Assembly (NCBI GenBank): GCA_036023115.1
Contig: JAYKKT010000076.1
Location: 4,836,001 to 4,900,000 of the forward strand
Reading direction: 5' to 3'
Length of the DNA: 64,000 bases
Origin: Brasenia schreberi
Taxonomy: Eukaryota > Streptophyta > Magnoliopsida > Nymphaeales > Cabombaceae
Position numbers and translations under genes: made by a program. The notes under the pieces were generated by a model. The model searched no databases and had not been told where the DNA came from. It saw only the letters and a program-made list of their open reading frames with translations. Shown here one piece after another: positions 10,101 through 22,100 of the stretch; the first letter of the stretch is position 1, and each line of letters begins with the position of its first letter.

Positions 10101-13100
10101 TGATCCTCTTTTAGACAATTAACATCACCTGGATTTGCAGAAGGATTGTTGAACTGTTGCCCAATAATGATTTCACTAGTGAAATCAATTGAATTTTTTA
10201 TTGCATCCTTCTGCTTATTTATAGCACTGTTCTTTTTTCTCTTCTCTTTGTTGACACTCTCCGTAGCATTACTCTTGGAACCTTCACCTGATTTCTTTGA
10301 GCGTGAGAATCAAGGTTTTTTCTGTTCCTTCTAAGGCATGTAACCTTCAATCGCATCGAACGGGCCCATCCAATCCTACACAAAAACATCTCCTTTGTCG
10401 TTCACATCTAATTTCTCTAATATTTTCAACTCTCGCACACCTAGCACCTCTTTCTCCATCTCCTCCGTGCCGCCCTATTGGAACAGACTCAACACTCGTG
10501 AAACCTTCTCATGGTTCAAATCCGTGCATCGCTCCGCATTTAGCGTTTCGGCAAAAGCCCAGCTATGGAGAAGGTATCCGAAAGAACAATACAGAAACAT
10601 CTCAGTCATATCATAGACCCTATGTTCTTTGAGAGAAATGCGGTATCGGCCCTTCTTTGGTCGATTAGATGGTAAAGGATTAACACAAAGGGGGGTACCT
10701 GCAAAGATTCACGATCATTCTCCCAGTGACAACGTCCTCATAGTCGCTCCGAGAGAGAAGGGATCCGGCGGCAAGAAGCTTGTTCTCGCTTGAAATCCCA
10801 TCAAGGAGAGCAAGTTGCAGAGTGTAGATTAATCCTGCATAGTTGCCGATTGATAGGGAGTGTTTTCCCTTAAGAATCTTATCGTGTTCCTTCATCTCGA
10901 ATGGGCAAATTCTATGGTTTCTCTGAGAACGAAGGGCACGTTAAAGAATAAAACCCTAGAACACTTCCAATCGCGTGAGGAAGGGGCTGCATGGCTGTGA
11001 TGCCATGTTTAAAACGTGGTAGTACAATGGAGATCGAATATCACACACGTAGAAAGAACGACGAATAGAAAATATGAACATAGGAGGAGGGGGCAGGGCC
11101 TCCAATAGAGACCGCCCCCTCTATTTCTCTCTTTCTTAATTTCAGTCTCTTAACCTTAATACAAGAAGTAAAGCTCATGAAAAGTATAAACAATATCTAA
11201 AATCTTAAGAAAAAATGAATGCAAAAATTACTTTGATCATTTGTCTAAATGTAGATGAGAATCTTACAAATATAATTAGCATTTTCGAAAGTGTATTTGA
11301 AACTTGGGAATACTTGAAAAAACTTCACTCTCAAGATGATTTTGTTTTTCAAATTGATTTAATGGAAAGAATGATTATGCTTTAAACAAGAGAATTCAAG
11401 CATTAGCAGTGTTGTCCGTATCGCACCGTATCGTACGATACGGTGCGATACGTATCGTATCGTGGGCCACCACGATACGATACGGGCCCCCGTATCGCAG
11501 GTGCGGGCGTATCGCACCGTATCGTGCGATACGGCCCGTATCGCACGATACGGTGCGTATCGCCCGTATCGTACGATACGGGCGATACGCCCTGGGACCC
11601 TTATAAAGGGTCCCGGGCCGAGGGAAACCCGCGATTTTTCGCGGGTTTCCTCTCTCCTTTTGGGTTCTTCAAGCTCCCTAAGAGTCGGTTTTCGCCTCCT
11701 TGGTGTTCAAAGCTCTAAAATCGTGCCCTACGGTGTCCGTCCAAGCCTCCAAACTCGGATTTAGGTATATTTTTAATGTTTTTTTCCTTTTTTTCCTTTA
11801 TATTTATTGTTTTTTGTGTTATTTCGGGTTTTTTTTTTGAATGACAAAATATGAAGTTATTAAGTGTGTGTATACGATTTTTATTGCATTCATGAAGTGG
11901 GAGACACTCGATTTGAGTGTTATTTGAAGATTGGGGGATTTACGAAGTGCTTTTATTTTCAGGTTTTTGTTTGAATTAAAGTACTCCATTGAGATGGCAG
12001 GAAGGGGTGGTAGAGACTCTCATTCAAAGTCTGATGATCCGGCATGGCAGTGGGGTATACCAGTTGAGGGTTCAAGGTTAAAAATCAGATGTTTATTTTG
12101 TGAAAAGGTGGTTAGTGGTGGAATTTCAAGGTTGAAACACCACCTAGCAGGAACCAGGAAAGAAGTTGCTCCATGCACAGGCAGAGTTAGAAGTGTGCCA
12201 GAAGGTATTAAATGGCAATGCTTGCAGATGATTGAGAGCATACAGGAAAGGAGACAACAAAAGGATGATTTCCAGATGTGTGAAGAAGCTGATGATGCTA
12301 CTGCCACTGGAGTTGGATTCACTGATAGTTTGCCTTCAGATGCTAGAACAGATATTGGTAGTAGCAGTTCGCGAGCACCTAGCAGAGGAAAGAGGGTTGC
12401 ATCTGAAGACTTTGGAGGTGGCAGAAGAGGAAGTTCAGGAAGGAGTAGAGGAAGAGCTTCTTCTTCTAGCATACATTCGTTCTTTCCTCCTTCCACTACA
12501 CCTGGTGCTCAGCCAGGAATTCGTGCTGCTATGGCTTCAGAACAACTGCACGATCAAGCAGACCTTGCAGTGGGCAGATGGTTTTATGATACATGCATTC
12601 CATTTAATGCAGCAAACAGTTTTCATTTTCAAGCAATGGCAGATGCAATTGCTAACATTGGTCCAGGATACAGGATGCCCTCTTATCAGAAGTTGAGAGG
12701 GAAGATATTAGATCAGACCGTGATTGAAGTGCAGCAATACTGTTCGACTTTGAGACAATCGTGGAAGGAAACAGGATGCACTATCATGGCAGATGGATGG
12801 ACCGATAGGCGAAGAAGGACATTGCTAAACTTTCTTGTATATTGTCCTAAAGGACTCATGTTTTTGAGATCTCTAGATATGTCAGAGGAGAGGCACACTG
12901 CAGAGATCCTACGAGAGGAATTTGATAAGGTTATACAAGAGGTTGGGCTAGAAAATGTAGTCCAATTGATTACAGATAATGCAGCTAACTACAAAGCAGC
13001 CGGAAAGGAGTTAGCTGATATTTATGGGACTTTCTACTGGACACCATGTGCAACCCATTGTTTAGATCTCATCCTCGAGGACATCGGTGAGATGGATGAA

Positions 13101-16100
13101 ATAAAGGCAGCAACTGAGTGTTGCCAAGATATTACAAAATTTATTTACAACCATGCATTTATTTTATGTATGATGAGGAGATACACAGAAGGTGCAGAGC
13201 TTCTTCGCACAGCTGCAACTCGGTTCGCAACAAACTTCTTATCTGTACAGAGTATTGTGAGACAGAAGCAAGCTTTAAAGAGAATGTTCTCCTCAGATGA
13301 GTGGCAACAATTTGCAGAGTTGCCACAAAACAGAAGGAACAGAAAGTTAAATGAGATTGCAGAAACGGTTTTTAGAAGTTCATTTTGGAATGCATGTATC
13401 AGATTATTGAAAATTACTTGTCCTTTAGTGAAAGTTTTGAGATTGGCTGACAGCGAGGAGAAACCATCTATGGGCTACCTTTATGAATCCATGGACAGGG
13501 CAAAAGAAGCAATCAGAAATAACTTTAATGGAAAAAAAAGAGATTATGTGCCCGTGTGGAAAATAATTGATAGTAGATGGAATAAACAATTGCATCAGCC
13601 TATTCATGCAGCAGCCTACTATCTAAACCCATCATTGAGGTACTCAGCAACCTTCAAAAGGGACGGTGAGGTTAATCGAGGAATCATTGAATGCATCGAC
13701 AGATTAGTCCCTGATGAGAGCATAGTAGATGCGATACATCGAGAGATGGAGATATATGATAATGCTCTTCACTTGATGGGTTTGCCTGTTGCAATTCGCA
13801 ACCGCTCTACGATGCGTCCAGGTACATTGTTTATTTTGATATTTAAGTTCCATCTTACATTACTGTGGATTATTATGTCTCTAATGTTTATATTTTCTTT
13901 ACAGATGTTTGGTGGAACAGGTTTGGAAGTGATTGTCCAAACCTTAGAGATTTTGCAGTTAGAGTCTTAAGCCAAACCTGTAGTGCAACAGGTTGTGAAA
14001 GAAATTGGAGTGTTTTTGAACACATCCATACAAAAAAGCGCAACAGGTTGGAACACAAAAGGCTTAATGATTTGGTTTATATTCGTTGTAACATGCGCCT
14101 TCGTGAAAGGTAATGTTGTATTACTTTCAAATTTTCAATTCGATATTATTTAACTTCAGTTTTGAATTGTTAATATTACTTACTAATTGTTTATCTTTGT
14201 TTGTGTCGTAGGCAATTAAAAAAAGTAAATAGAGAAGAAAGTCAGTTCGATCCAATAAGTTTGGATAATTTTGATATATTAGAAGATTGGGTTATGGAAG
14301 ACACTGAAGAAAATGCCCTCCTAACAGAAGAAGACGTTGCCTGGATTAATTTGGAAGGAGCGCAACAACATTATGGAGATGAAGAATTTGATTTTGAAGA
14401 AGAAGGTGTGGGCGTGGCTGATGATGATGAGGATCTGCAACAAGGAGAAGATGAAGATTATTTAGTTGATGATCCTGATTACAATTTGTAAAATGTAACA
14501 TTATATGTAACTGTAGACTGTAGTGTACTGTAAAGTGTAAACTATGTCTGTATTTTATTTTTTGGATTCAAAATATATAAATTTGGATGCAATTGTTCAA
14601 TGTTGAATGCTCAATCTGTACTAAACTTACATTATATGAATTTAAAGCAATTATCAGATTTTTCCTGATTTTTTCTTGATTTTTTTTCGATTTTTTATTA
14701 ATTTTTAATTATTTTTACATTATTTTAATATTAAAGTACGATACGATACGATACGATACGATACGATACGATACGCCCGTATCGTGGAGCCCAGCGATAC
14801 ACGATACGATACGCGTCAGACAACACTGAGCATTAGAGATTATCATAATGAGTTTTCAGAATTATGGACTCAACTTAGGAGTTTTGATAAATTTGGAAAA
14901 CTTCAAAAATTGGATGAATTTCAAGAGTTTTTAGATAATCAAATATTTCTTTTTGTTTATGCGTAGGTTAAGAGATGAATTTGAAAACGTTAGATCAAAT
15001 TTAATACATAGAAAACCTAGACTTAGAGGAGACTCTTTTTTGGCCGATCTTGTTATGGAAGAAACAAGATTGAAAAGTATTAATATTGGAAAAGAAGTCG
15101 TTCTTGCCGCCTCCAAACCGGGAGCTAACATGAAGACATACAAGCCCCCATATGCGAAAAATCTCGAAGGAACAACAAAAAAAAACCTTTGGGACCATGG
15201 CCAACCAAGAACACCATATGCCATTATTGTAAGAAAATCGGGCATATCAAAACCACTTGTCCTCTTCTTCGAAAAAAGTTCGAAAATGTGGGAGCCGTAG
15301 AAGATAAAGAAGGAGGAGTCTTGCCTAGCAATATCAATGCATATATAGAGAAAATGTTTAAAGAAAAAGAAAGATCTTCGGAAACGCGCTCTCCACCTAT
15401 CAAGGTATGTCTTGGTTTTTAGATTCGGGTGCTTCTTTTCATATGACTCATTGTGAAAACTCCTTAAATGAATCTCATGATACCGTTGGCTTTAATGTTC
15501 CTCATGGTCATGCTCTTAAATTGCAAAAAGCTTTTTATGGTTTAAAATAAGCTCCCAAGGCTTGGTTTGATCGATTTGAAAAATTCATGCATTTGCATAA
15601 TTTTATAACTTGTTATACTCACACTCCTTTGTTTGTACGAAAGACAGAAACATGTATTGTTATTTTGCTATTGTATGTGGATGATATGATCATCACTGGG
15701 AGTGATGAAGCGGGATTAAACATGTTCAACATAATCTTCATCAAGAGTTTGACATGAAACACTTAGGACTCCTTAGCTATTTTTTGGGCATTGAATTTAC
15801 TAGAAACAGTTGTGGGTATTTTATGTCCCAAACTAAATTTGCAAATGATATTATTGAAAGGTCTAGTTTCGCAGACAACAAAATAGAGGACACTCCAGAA
15901 GTTCTAGGTACCAAGTTAAGATCCACTTATGGTAAAAAATTAGTTGATCCCACCCTGTACAAACAACTCATAGGTGCTCTTACCTATCTCACTATTACCA
16001 GACCAAATATCTCTCATGCAGTTCAGTAAGCACCAACTTTTGTTCATATGAGTGTTGTTTTGATTTACCAATTTCAATCGATATATCAGAAATTCTTCTA

Positions 16101-19100
16101 ACAAGAGGGTTTTCTTAACTTCTTCTTCATCTTTTGATTTATGTGTATATACGGATGCTGACTGGGGTGGAGATGTCAACAACAGACACTCTACGACTGA
16201 TTTTTGTGTTTTTCTAGGTGAATCACTTATCTCCTATAAGTGTAAGAAGCAACAAAAAGTGTCGCTCTCATCCACTGAAGCTAAATATCGAGCCATGGCT
16301 ACTGCGGCTACGGAAATTTCTTGGATTACAGTTATTCTAGGTGATATGGTGTTACTTTGCAACATCCTGCCACTATATATTGTGCCAATAAAAGTGCCAT
16401 ATACAATGCCTCCAACAATACCTTCCATGAAAGGATGAAGCACATTGAGATGGATTGTCATTTTTTCGTGAAGAATGTTTAAACAAGAAGATAACATTGT
16501 GTTATGTCACATATGAGATGCAGCTAGCGGATTTCTTCACAAAATCTCTCTTGGCCATTCGTTTTCAATTTTTGTTACAAACTTTCGGTATATACCCTGT
16601 AAGTTTGAGGGGGTGTTAATTGTAATAGGTACATGGGCCATTAGGACCCGTGTTTGTCATAAGATTGACCTAGGCCACTAGGGCCTGGGGCCAGTCAACT
16701 AGCCGTTGGGACCGTGTTGTGCACAGCGCAGCAGCCAACCTTGAAGGTCGGCGTTTCACTTTTTTTCACTCCTAAATGTTGTATCTCTTCTCCTATAAAT
16801 ACATCACACTATCATTAATAATATTATGTTGTCTTTGCACAGCTTTTGTTTGGAGTTTGTCTTGCTTCAGCATTCTTATTGAGATATTTGTGTGTGACAT
16901 CCATATTTAGATGGTTTGAGTTCTTGGCGCTTTGACAAATTGTTTCGTGGACGATTCGACCTTCGATTATCAACAACAATTTACAGGGTAGAGTGGGGTC
17001 TTCTTGGATTCAGTGTAGGTCATGTTTAATTCTTGCTTTGCTACTTGAAGGTTTGTTAGTCCTGCAAGTGTGTCTTTTTACACCTAAACAATCTTTAACA
17101 CTCGGTTACTGGGTATATGTCCCCTCTGATTATATTTTAAGCATTGCTTTGAATAATGTAGGCTTTGATATTAGTAATACTTTCATGTAAATGCTAAATA
17201 AAATCCGGCTGACTTCTTTTGCACCTTGATGGCGTTTGAATTGCTTGGCTCTTGTACCATTGACTGTGTCAAGATGTGATGGCTGTTATAACTTGATGTT
17301 ATGTTTGTACACCATTTCTCAATGGAGGTATTTGAGAGAATCAAAGATGCTTTATTTGTGTTCATTCTGTATAATGATTTAGAAAATATATTCAAAGGAC
17401 GAGGTTCAAATTATTAAAACTGTGCAAATGTAACTTATTTGGGTGATTTAGCACTCGTTCTTTTCCTTTAATTCAATCTTTTGGGATGAAATGAAATTCT
17501 TTTGGAAAATAATATAGGTCATTTGATCGCTTACCTCATGTTCTTTTTATCTTGTGGTTGTTCAGTTCTTGAATGACAGCCAAGTGCTCACCAAGCACGA
17601 AGGAGAGGGCCCTCACCAGCCACTTGAGCTTAAGGTATCATACATCAAAATTTATCCATTGCATTTACATATTATGATATCCGTACATATCAAGATAAAC
17701 CACTATTTTGTAAATTTAGGAACCTTTGTTCTGCATCATTGCCATCCTCCACCTGGATGTGAGATAGCATCCCAATGTTTTATTCAAAATGATATATTAG
17801 GGATTTCACTGAGCTAGATACATTTCCTCTCATACATCTTAGCCATCTTCCATCTTGATGTGAGATAACATTAAGTTCTCTTATTCAAAATGATATACTT
17901 GGAATATAGTTAAGAAATATTTACTTTCTGCTCATAGTAAGAAGCTTCTGAAAGTCTAAGCATTTTCCTGGGAAGAAATGTATTTGTGCCTTTTCTCTTA
18001 TATGTATCGATACAGGGTTTCACCCCTAAATGAACCATGTTACAGTATTTCTGTCATAAACCTATCCTAATGCCAGCAACATTTACAACACAAAGTTACC
18101 TGAAAGATGGCAAGGTTTGGCTGTTCAGCACCACCAGCAGCAGAAAATGCTGAATGATAATCACCCTTCTCAACAGTGAACTCCACGAGTGCTCTCCCAG
18201 TAAGCCTGCATCAGGAACAACTTTTTGCCAGTTTCGAATAGTATCCAAGAGTGTCCGTGATCTCCAAAATAAATTTCTACCTGAATAAAATGGCAGAGAA
18301 ACGTGAAATAAGCAATATACTGATGCCATCGAGAAGTTTAGCAGCTACAAGACTTTAAAGAATTTGCCAGCCAAAATAACTGGAAAAATGGCAATCTAAG
18401 CCTTGTGCCCAGAGGAAAATATATTGCTATAATCACCATATATGTACGACAATGGGGTTCATATCAAGCAACATGGGAAATAACTCATGGTGCAAGATCA
18501 ACACAAAGATATGTCTAAGTGATAAATAATGCTGAACAATAGGACAATGTGATATATAACATTAAAAAATAGTTACCTTGGATAATTTAAAGATTGTTCA
18601 GGTAATAAGTATGACAACCCAGGAGCCTGTTCAAGAAAGACTTTAATAAGCTATTTCAAAGTTCTGAAACACTACAATTAACAAACTAGAACAATATCTG
18701 CAACTCTACATTGCACATATCTCAAAACAACAAACTATAGAAATGTTGGGAAAACTTGAAATGGAAAACGAAGATGATGTTCTCAAAATGGACCCTAGAA
18801 TAAATGCAACTGTTCGATACAGTTAGCCTTTCTCAGAAACTAAGTCTTAAAGGTGCTCAGCGGACATAATTTCTTTACGTTAGATAGGGGCACTCCTGTC
18901 AGCTTTAGGAATCAAAATATATCTTTCATCCGTCATAAAGTTTGTTGTCAATCATTGGATAGTTGACAGTTAGCGTTTAAATCTAATGTAGAATTAGCAG
19001 GAATATATCAAAGATATAGCAGATTTAGCTGTATACTATTTTAATATCACTAAAGAGAATGAAATATATAATTTCTATAGCAGGGAATAACTAAAAATGT

Positions 19101-22100
19101 ATATCTAATATATTTCATAAATATACACCAATATAAGTAATACAAGTTATAAATTTTAAAATAAAGGCAATTATGAGAAACCAAATAAAGTTCTTAGAAA
19201 GCATTATAAAGCATAAAATGTGCATAATAATGATGCATAGTACATTATGGTAATAGAATTCTAGGAAAAAATACATTATATGCTAGACATTTGATGTCAT
19301 AAAGAACATTATTTTAGGTATAAAATAGTTTAAGATACATAATGCCACATAAACATAAGATTTAGAACTATGAGATTCATCATAAAGTTCAGCGGTAAAA
19401 ACAATTATATGTGTTTTATATGTTAAGAAACAAAATACATGGTACATGACATGGTTAATCCTATGCCTATGCGATGTAAAACTGCTTTGTATTACATAAA
19501 ATGCCTGTTAAATAATGCTATTACTTAGACTAGAAAAAGCTTAATGATTTTATAATATAAAATGAAATTATAAAATGAAAATAATTTCATTATTCTCTGT
19601 AAATAAATATAATAATGCTGATACAACTCATCATGAACCTAGAGGTCATATAGGAGTGATATTGCGGACATTGTGAACTTCACAACCAATATAGTAGACA
19701 ACTTAATAGCTAAAACTTGAGAGGATTTATATAAAAAGCTCAAACTCAAAAAGAGGTAAAAGAGGTGCTTTTAGGATAACTAAGACTAGAGAGTAAATTA
19801 ATGATCTCACTTTTGTCAAATGCATCAAAGATGAAAATGAGATGATTTTAGCAATACGTGATGATATTAAAAATATATGGAAAAATTATTTTCATAAGCT
19901 TTTTAGTGAGAACATAGGTACTAATATTAGCTTGGAAGAGCTAACCAACTTAGAGGAGTATATAAACTGGAATTTCTACCACTATATTCAAACATTAAAA
20001 AGGCTCATAAACTTATGAAGCTTGTTCAATCTATAGAACCGAACAATATCTTAATAGAAGTATGGAAAATCGTAAGAGAGATGGGTCCTAGTTGGTTTAC
20101 AAGATTAATAAAATATAGAGAAAGGAAAATATGTCAGAAGAATAGAGGAAGAGTGCAATTATAACCAGCATTGTTCGACACGTATCGTATCGTGTATCAT
20201 TTTGGTCCACCATACAAACGTATCGTATCGTACTTTAATATTAAAAAAATAGTAAAAATCTAAAAAAAATCTAAAAAAATTAGAAAAATTTTGATAATTG
20301 CAAAGAATTCATATAATGCAAAGTTTAGTATATATTGATCATTCACCATTGAACAATTGAAAAAAAAATACATATTTTGAAGCAGAAAATAGAAATACAT
20401 TTTTTATTTACATTTACATATTGTAACAAGGATCATCAACTAAATAATCTTCATCTTCTCCTTGGTGAAGATCCTCACCACCTTCTGCATCAAAATCAAA
20501 ATCTTCATCTCCTTGATAATGTTGTTGTGCTCCTTCCAAATTAATCCATGCAATGTCTTCTTCAGTTAGGAGGGCATTTTCTTCGTTATCTTCCAAAATC
20601 CAGTCAACTCTGCCGATATAAGGGATCACCCTTGCATTGCCGGTCCCAAGCCCGAATAAAGGAGGAGGGATGTGTTAGGCTTCCGACACTCAGCGTAAAA
20701 CTTTGTCGGATTTTTATACCATGGATTACACAAATTATGAGCATTGCTTTGGGACGTCCCTACGAAACGACGCACTGCACAGCCCAAATGCAGTGATAAG
20801 TAAGCAAAGGTCACTATATTTTCGCCCAAATATAGTGAATCAATTGCAGAGAGGGGTCCCACATCATGGACAGGTGTGGGTAAAGAAGTTAGTCCCGCTA
20901 CATTGTCGCCCGAATGTAGTGAATAATTTACAGAGAGGGTCTCCGCAATTTCAATATGTACGGATGTGGGGGTAAGGAAGTTAGTCCTAGATAATAAGCT
21001 TCGTATTAGTTCTTAAAATATCGAAACATTATCCGGTAAGCTAATAGAGGTAGTAGATACTATGATTCAAAGAAAAATTCATATTCTATGTTTACAAGAG
21101 ACAAAGTGGGTTGGAGAAAAAGCAAAGGAGATAGAGGATACAGGTTTTAAATTATGGTACTCAGGTAAGGAAAAGCAGTGTTATCCGTATCGCATCGTGG
21201 GAAGCCACGATACGATACGGTAGTGCCGTATCGCCCGTATCGTACGATATGGGCGATACGCCCAAATTTTTTTTTTTTTCAAAAAAATTTTTTTTTCAAA
21301 TTTTTTTTTTCAAATTTTTTTTGCATGTTTCTACCCTCTCTTTCCCTCTCTTCACTTCCCTTAAAGGCATCCTCCAATATGCTTATAATTTGGGTTTATA
21401 ATTTCATTTATTTAATAAAAATAATGTATAAAAAAAAATTATGACAAAATCATTTCCCTTTCTGTTACAACTTTTAGGTATATTTTTGCTAACAGTTTCT
21501 AATTTCATAAGATCGTAAACAATTAAAAACATTTAATTCTCTCGGTTCATTGAGTAGGGATTTCACAACTTCACTATTGACTTCCATTGAGTTGCACATG
21601 ATCAATGTGTGTGAGGCTTAACTCAGTCTGTGAAGTGAGAAATGAAGCTCATGCATTAGTTAAAAAGCTAGTCTCCAATAAGAGAAAAAGGAGACATTAT
21701 CAAGTAATAATATAACATCATTAAGGTGTCATAGACTCAATAATCAAAGAAATGGAGCTCTTTGTTTTGCTCACATATGAAAATTAGCAAATATGACAAC
21801 TACATGTACAAAGATAGCAGTTTGTTAATTTTGATATATTACATGAGTGAATTATGGAAGATAACGAAGAAAATGCACTCCTAAGTCCTAACTGAAGAAG
21901 ACATTGCATGAATTAATTTGAAGTACAACAACATCATCAAGGAGAAGATGAAGATTATTTAGTTAATGATCCTGATACAAATTTACAATATGTAAAATAT
22001 AAATGTATTTCATTTTTTGATTCAAAATATATAATTTTGGATGCAATTGTTCAATATTAAATGTTCAATTTGTGCTAAACTTTGCATTATATGAATTTAA

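Larger units (their letters stand above)
8491..11169 (-). mobile_element. Non-autonomous LTR element carrying two captured host genes
   Basis: The element reads on the minus strand: truncated 5' LTR (11006-11169), primer site tggcatcacagcc at 10993-11005 (close to the initiator-tRNA type), interior, polypurine tract at about 8773-8784, and 3' LTR (8491-8772). No gag or pol is present. The interior instead carries an intronless-looking piece of RPAP2 fused to a piece of a gamma-tocopherol methyltransferase gene, both in the same sense as the element. The LTR and the first 300 bp inside the polypurine tract match another copy at 57741-58570. The outer part of the 5' LTR is lost where it meets copia sequence at 11170, so no target duplication can be read. 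The design recalls gene-carrying elements such as maize Bs1. Confidence 0.85.
11407..14828 (+). mobile_element. Apparently intact autonomous hAT transposon (family 1)
   Basis: The ends are CAGTGTTGTCCG and its near-perfect inverse CAGACAACACTG. The element is flanked by the perfect 8-bp target duplication AGCATTAG (11399-11406 and 14829-14836), the signature length of the hAT superfamily. It is 3422 bp long, inserted in copia gag in sense. The left 200 bp and right 100 bp are built from CGTATCG/CGATACG repeats. The transposase gene inside is open across three exons. Diverged or deleted copies of the same family occur at 1-291, 20166-27960, 21176-22292 and 33474-36311. Confidence 0.95.
11170..16985 (+). 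mobile_element. Internally deleted copia element split by an hAT
   Basis: The left part (11170-11406) is gag homologous to 59225-59456. It resumes at 14829 with [17 protein letters not shown], zinc knuckle [14 protein letters not shown] (about 15215) and protease [13 protein letters not shown] near 15412. It then jumps straight to the reverse-transcriptase block [15 protein letters not shown], so integrase and half of RT are deleted. [12 protein letters not shown] lies near 15678, RNase H at 16140-16500 and a 3' LTR at 16614-16985. Stops and frameshifts are frequent. The element cannot be autonomous. Confidence 0.9.

Noticed and set aside
11410..11600. Regular CGTATCG repeats that could be mistaken for a CRISPR-like or centromeric array.
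   Set aside because: They lie exactly inside hAT terminal repeats bounded by 8-bp target duplications and recur only at ends of that family; there are no spacers of even length.
12020..12496. 158-codon open frame on the minus strand.
   Set aside because: It lies fully antisense to the hAT transposase exon 1, which has motif support; the frame has no family resemblance.
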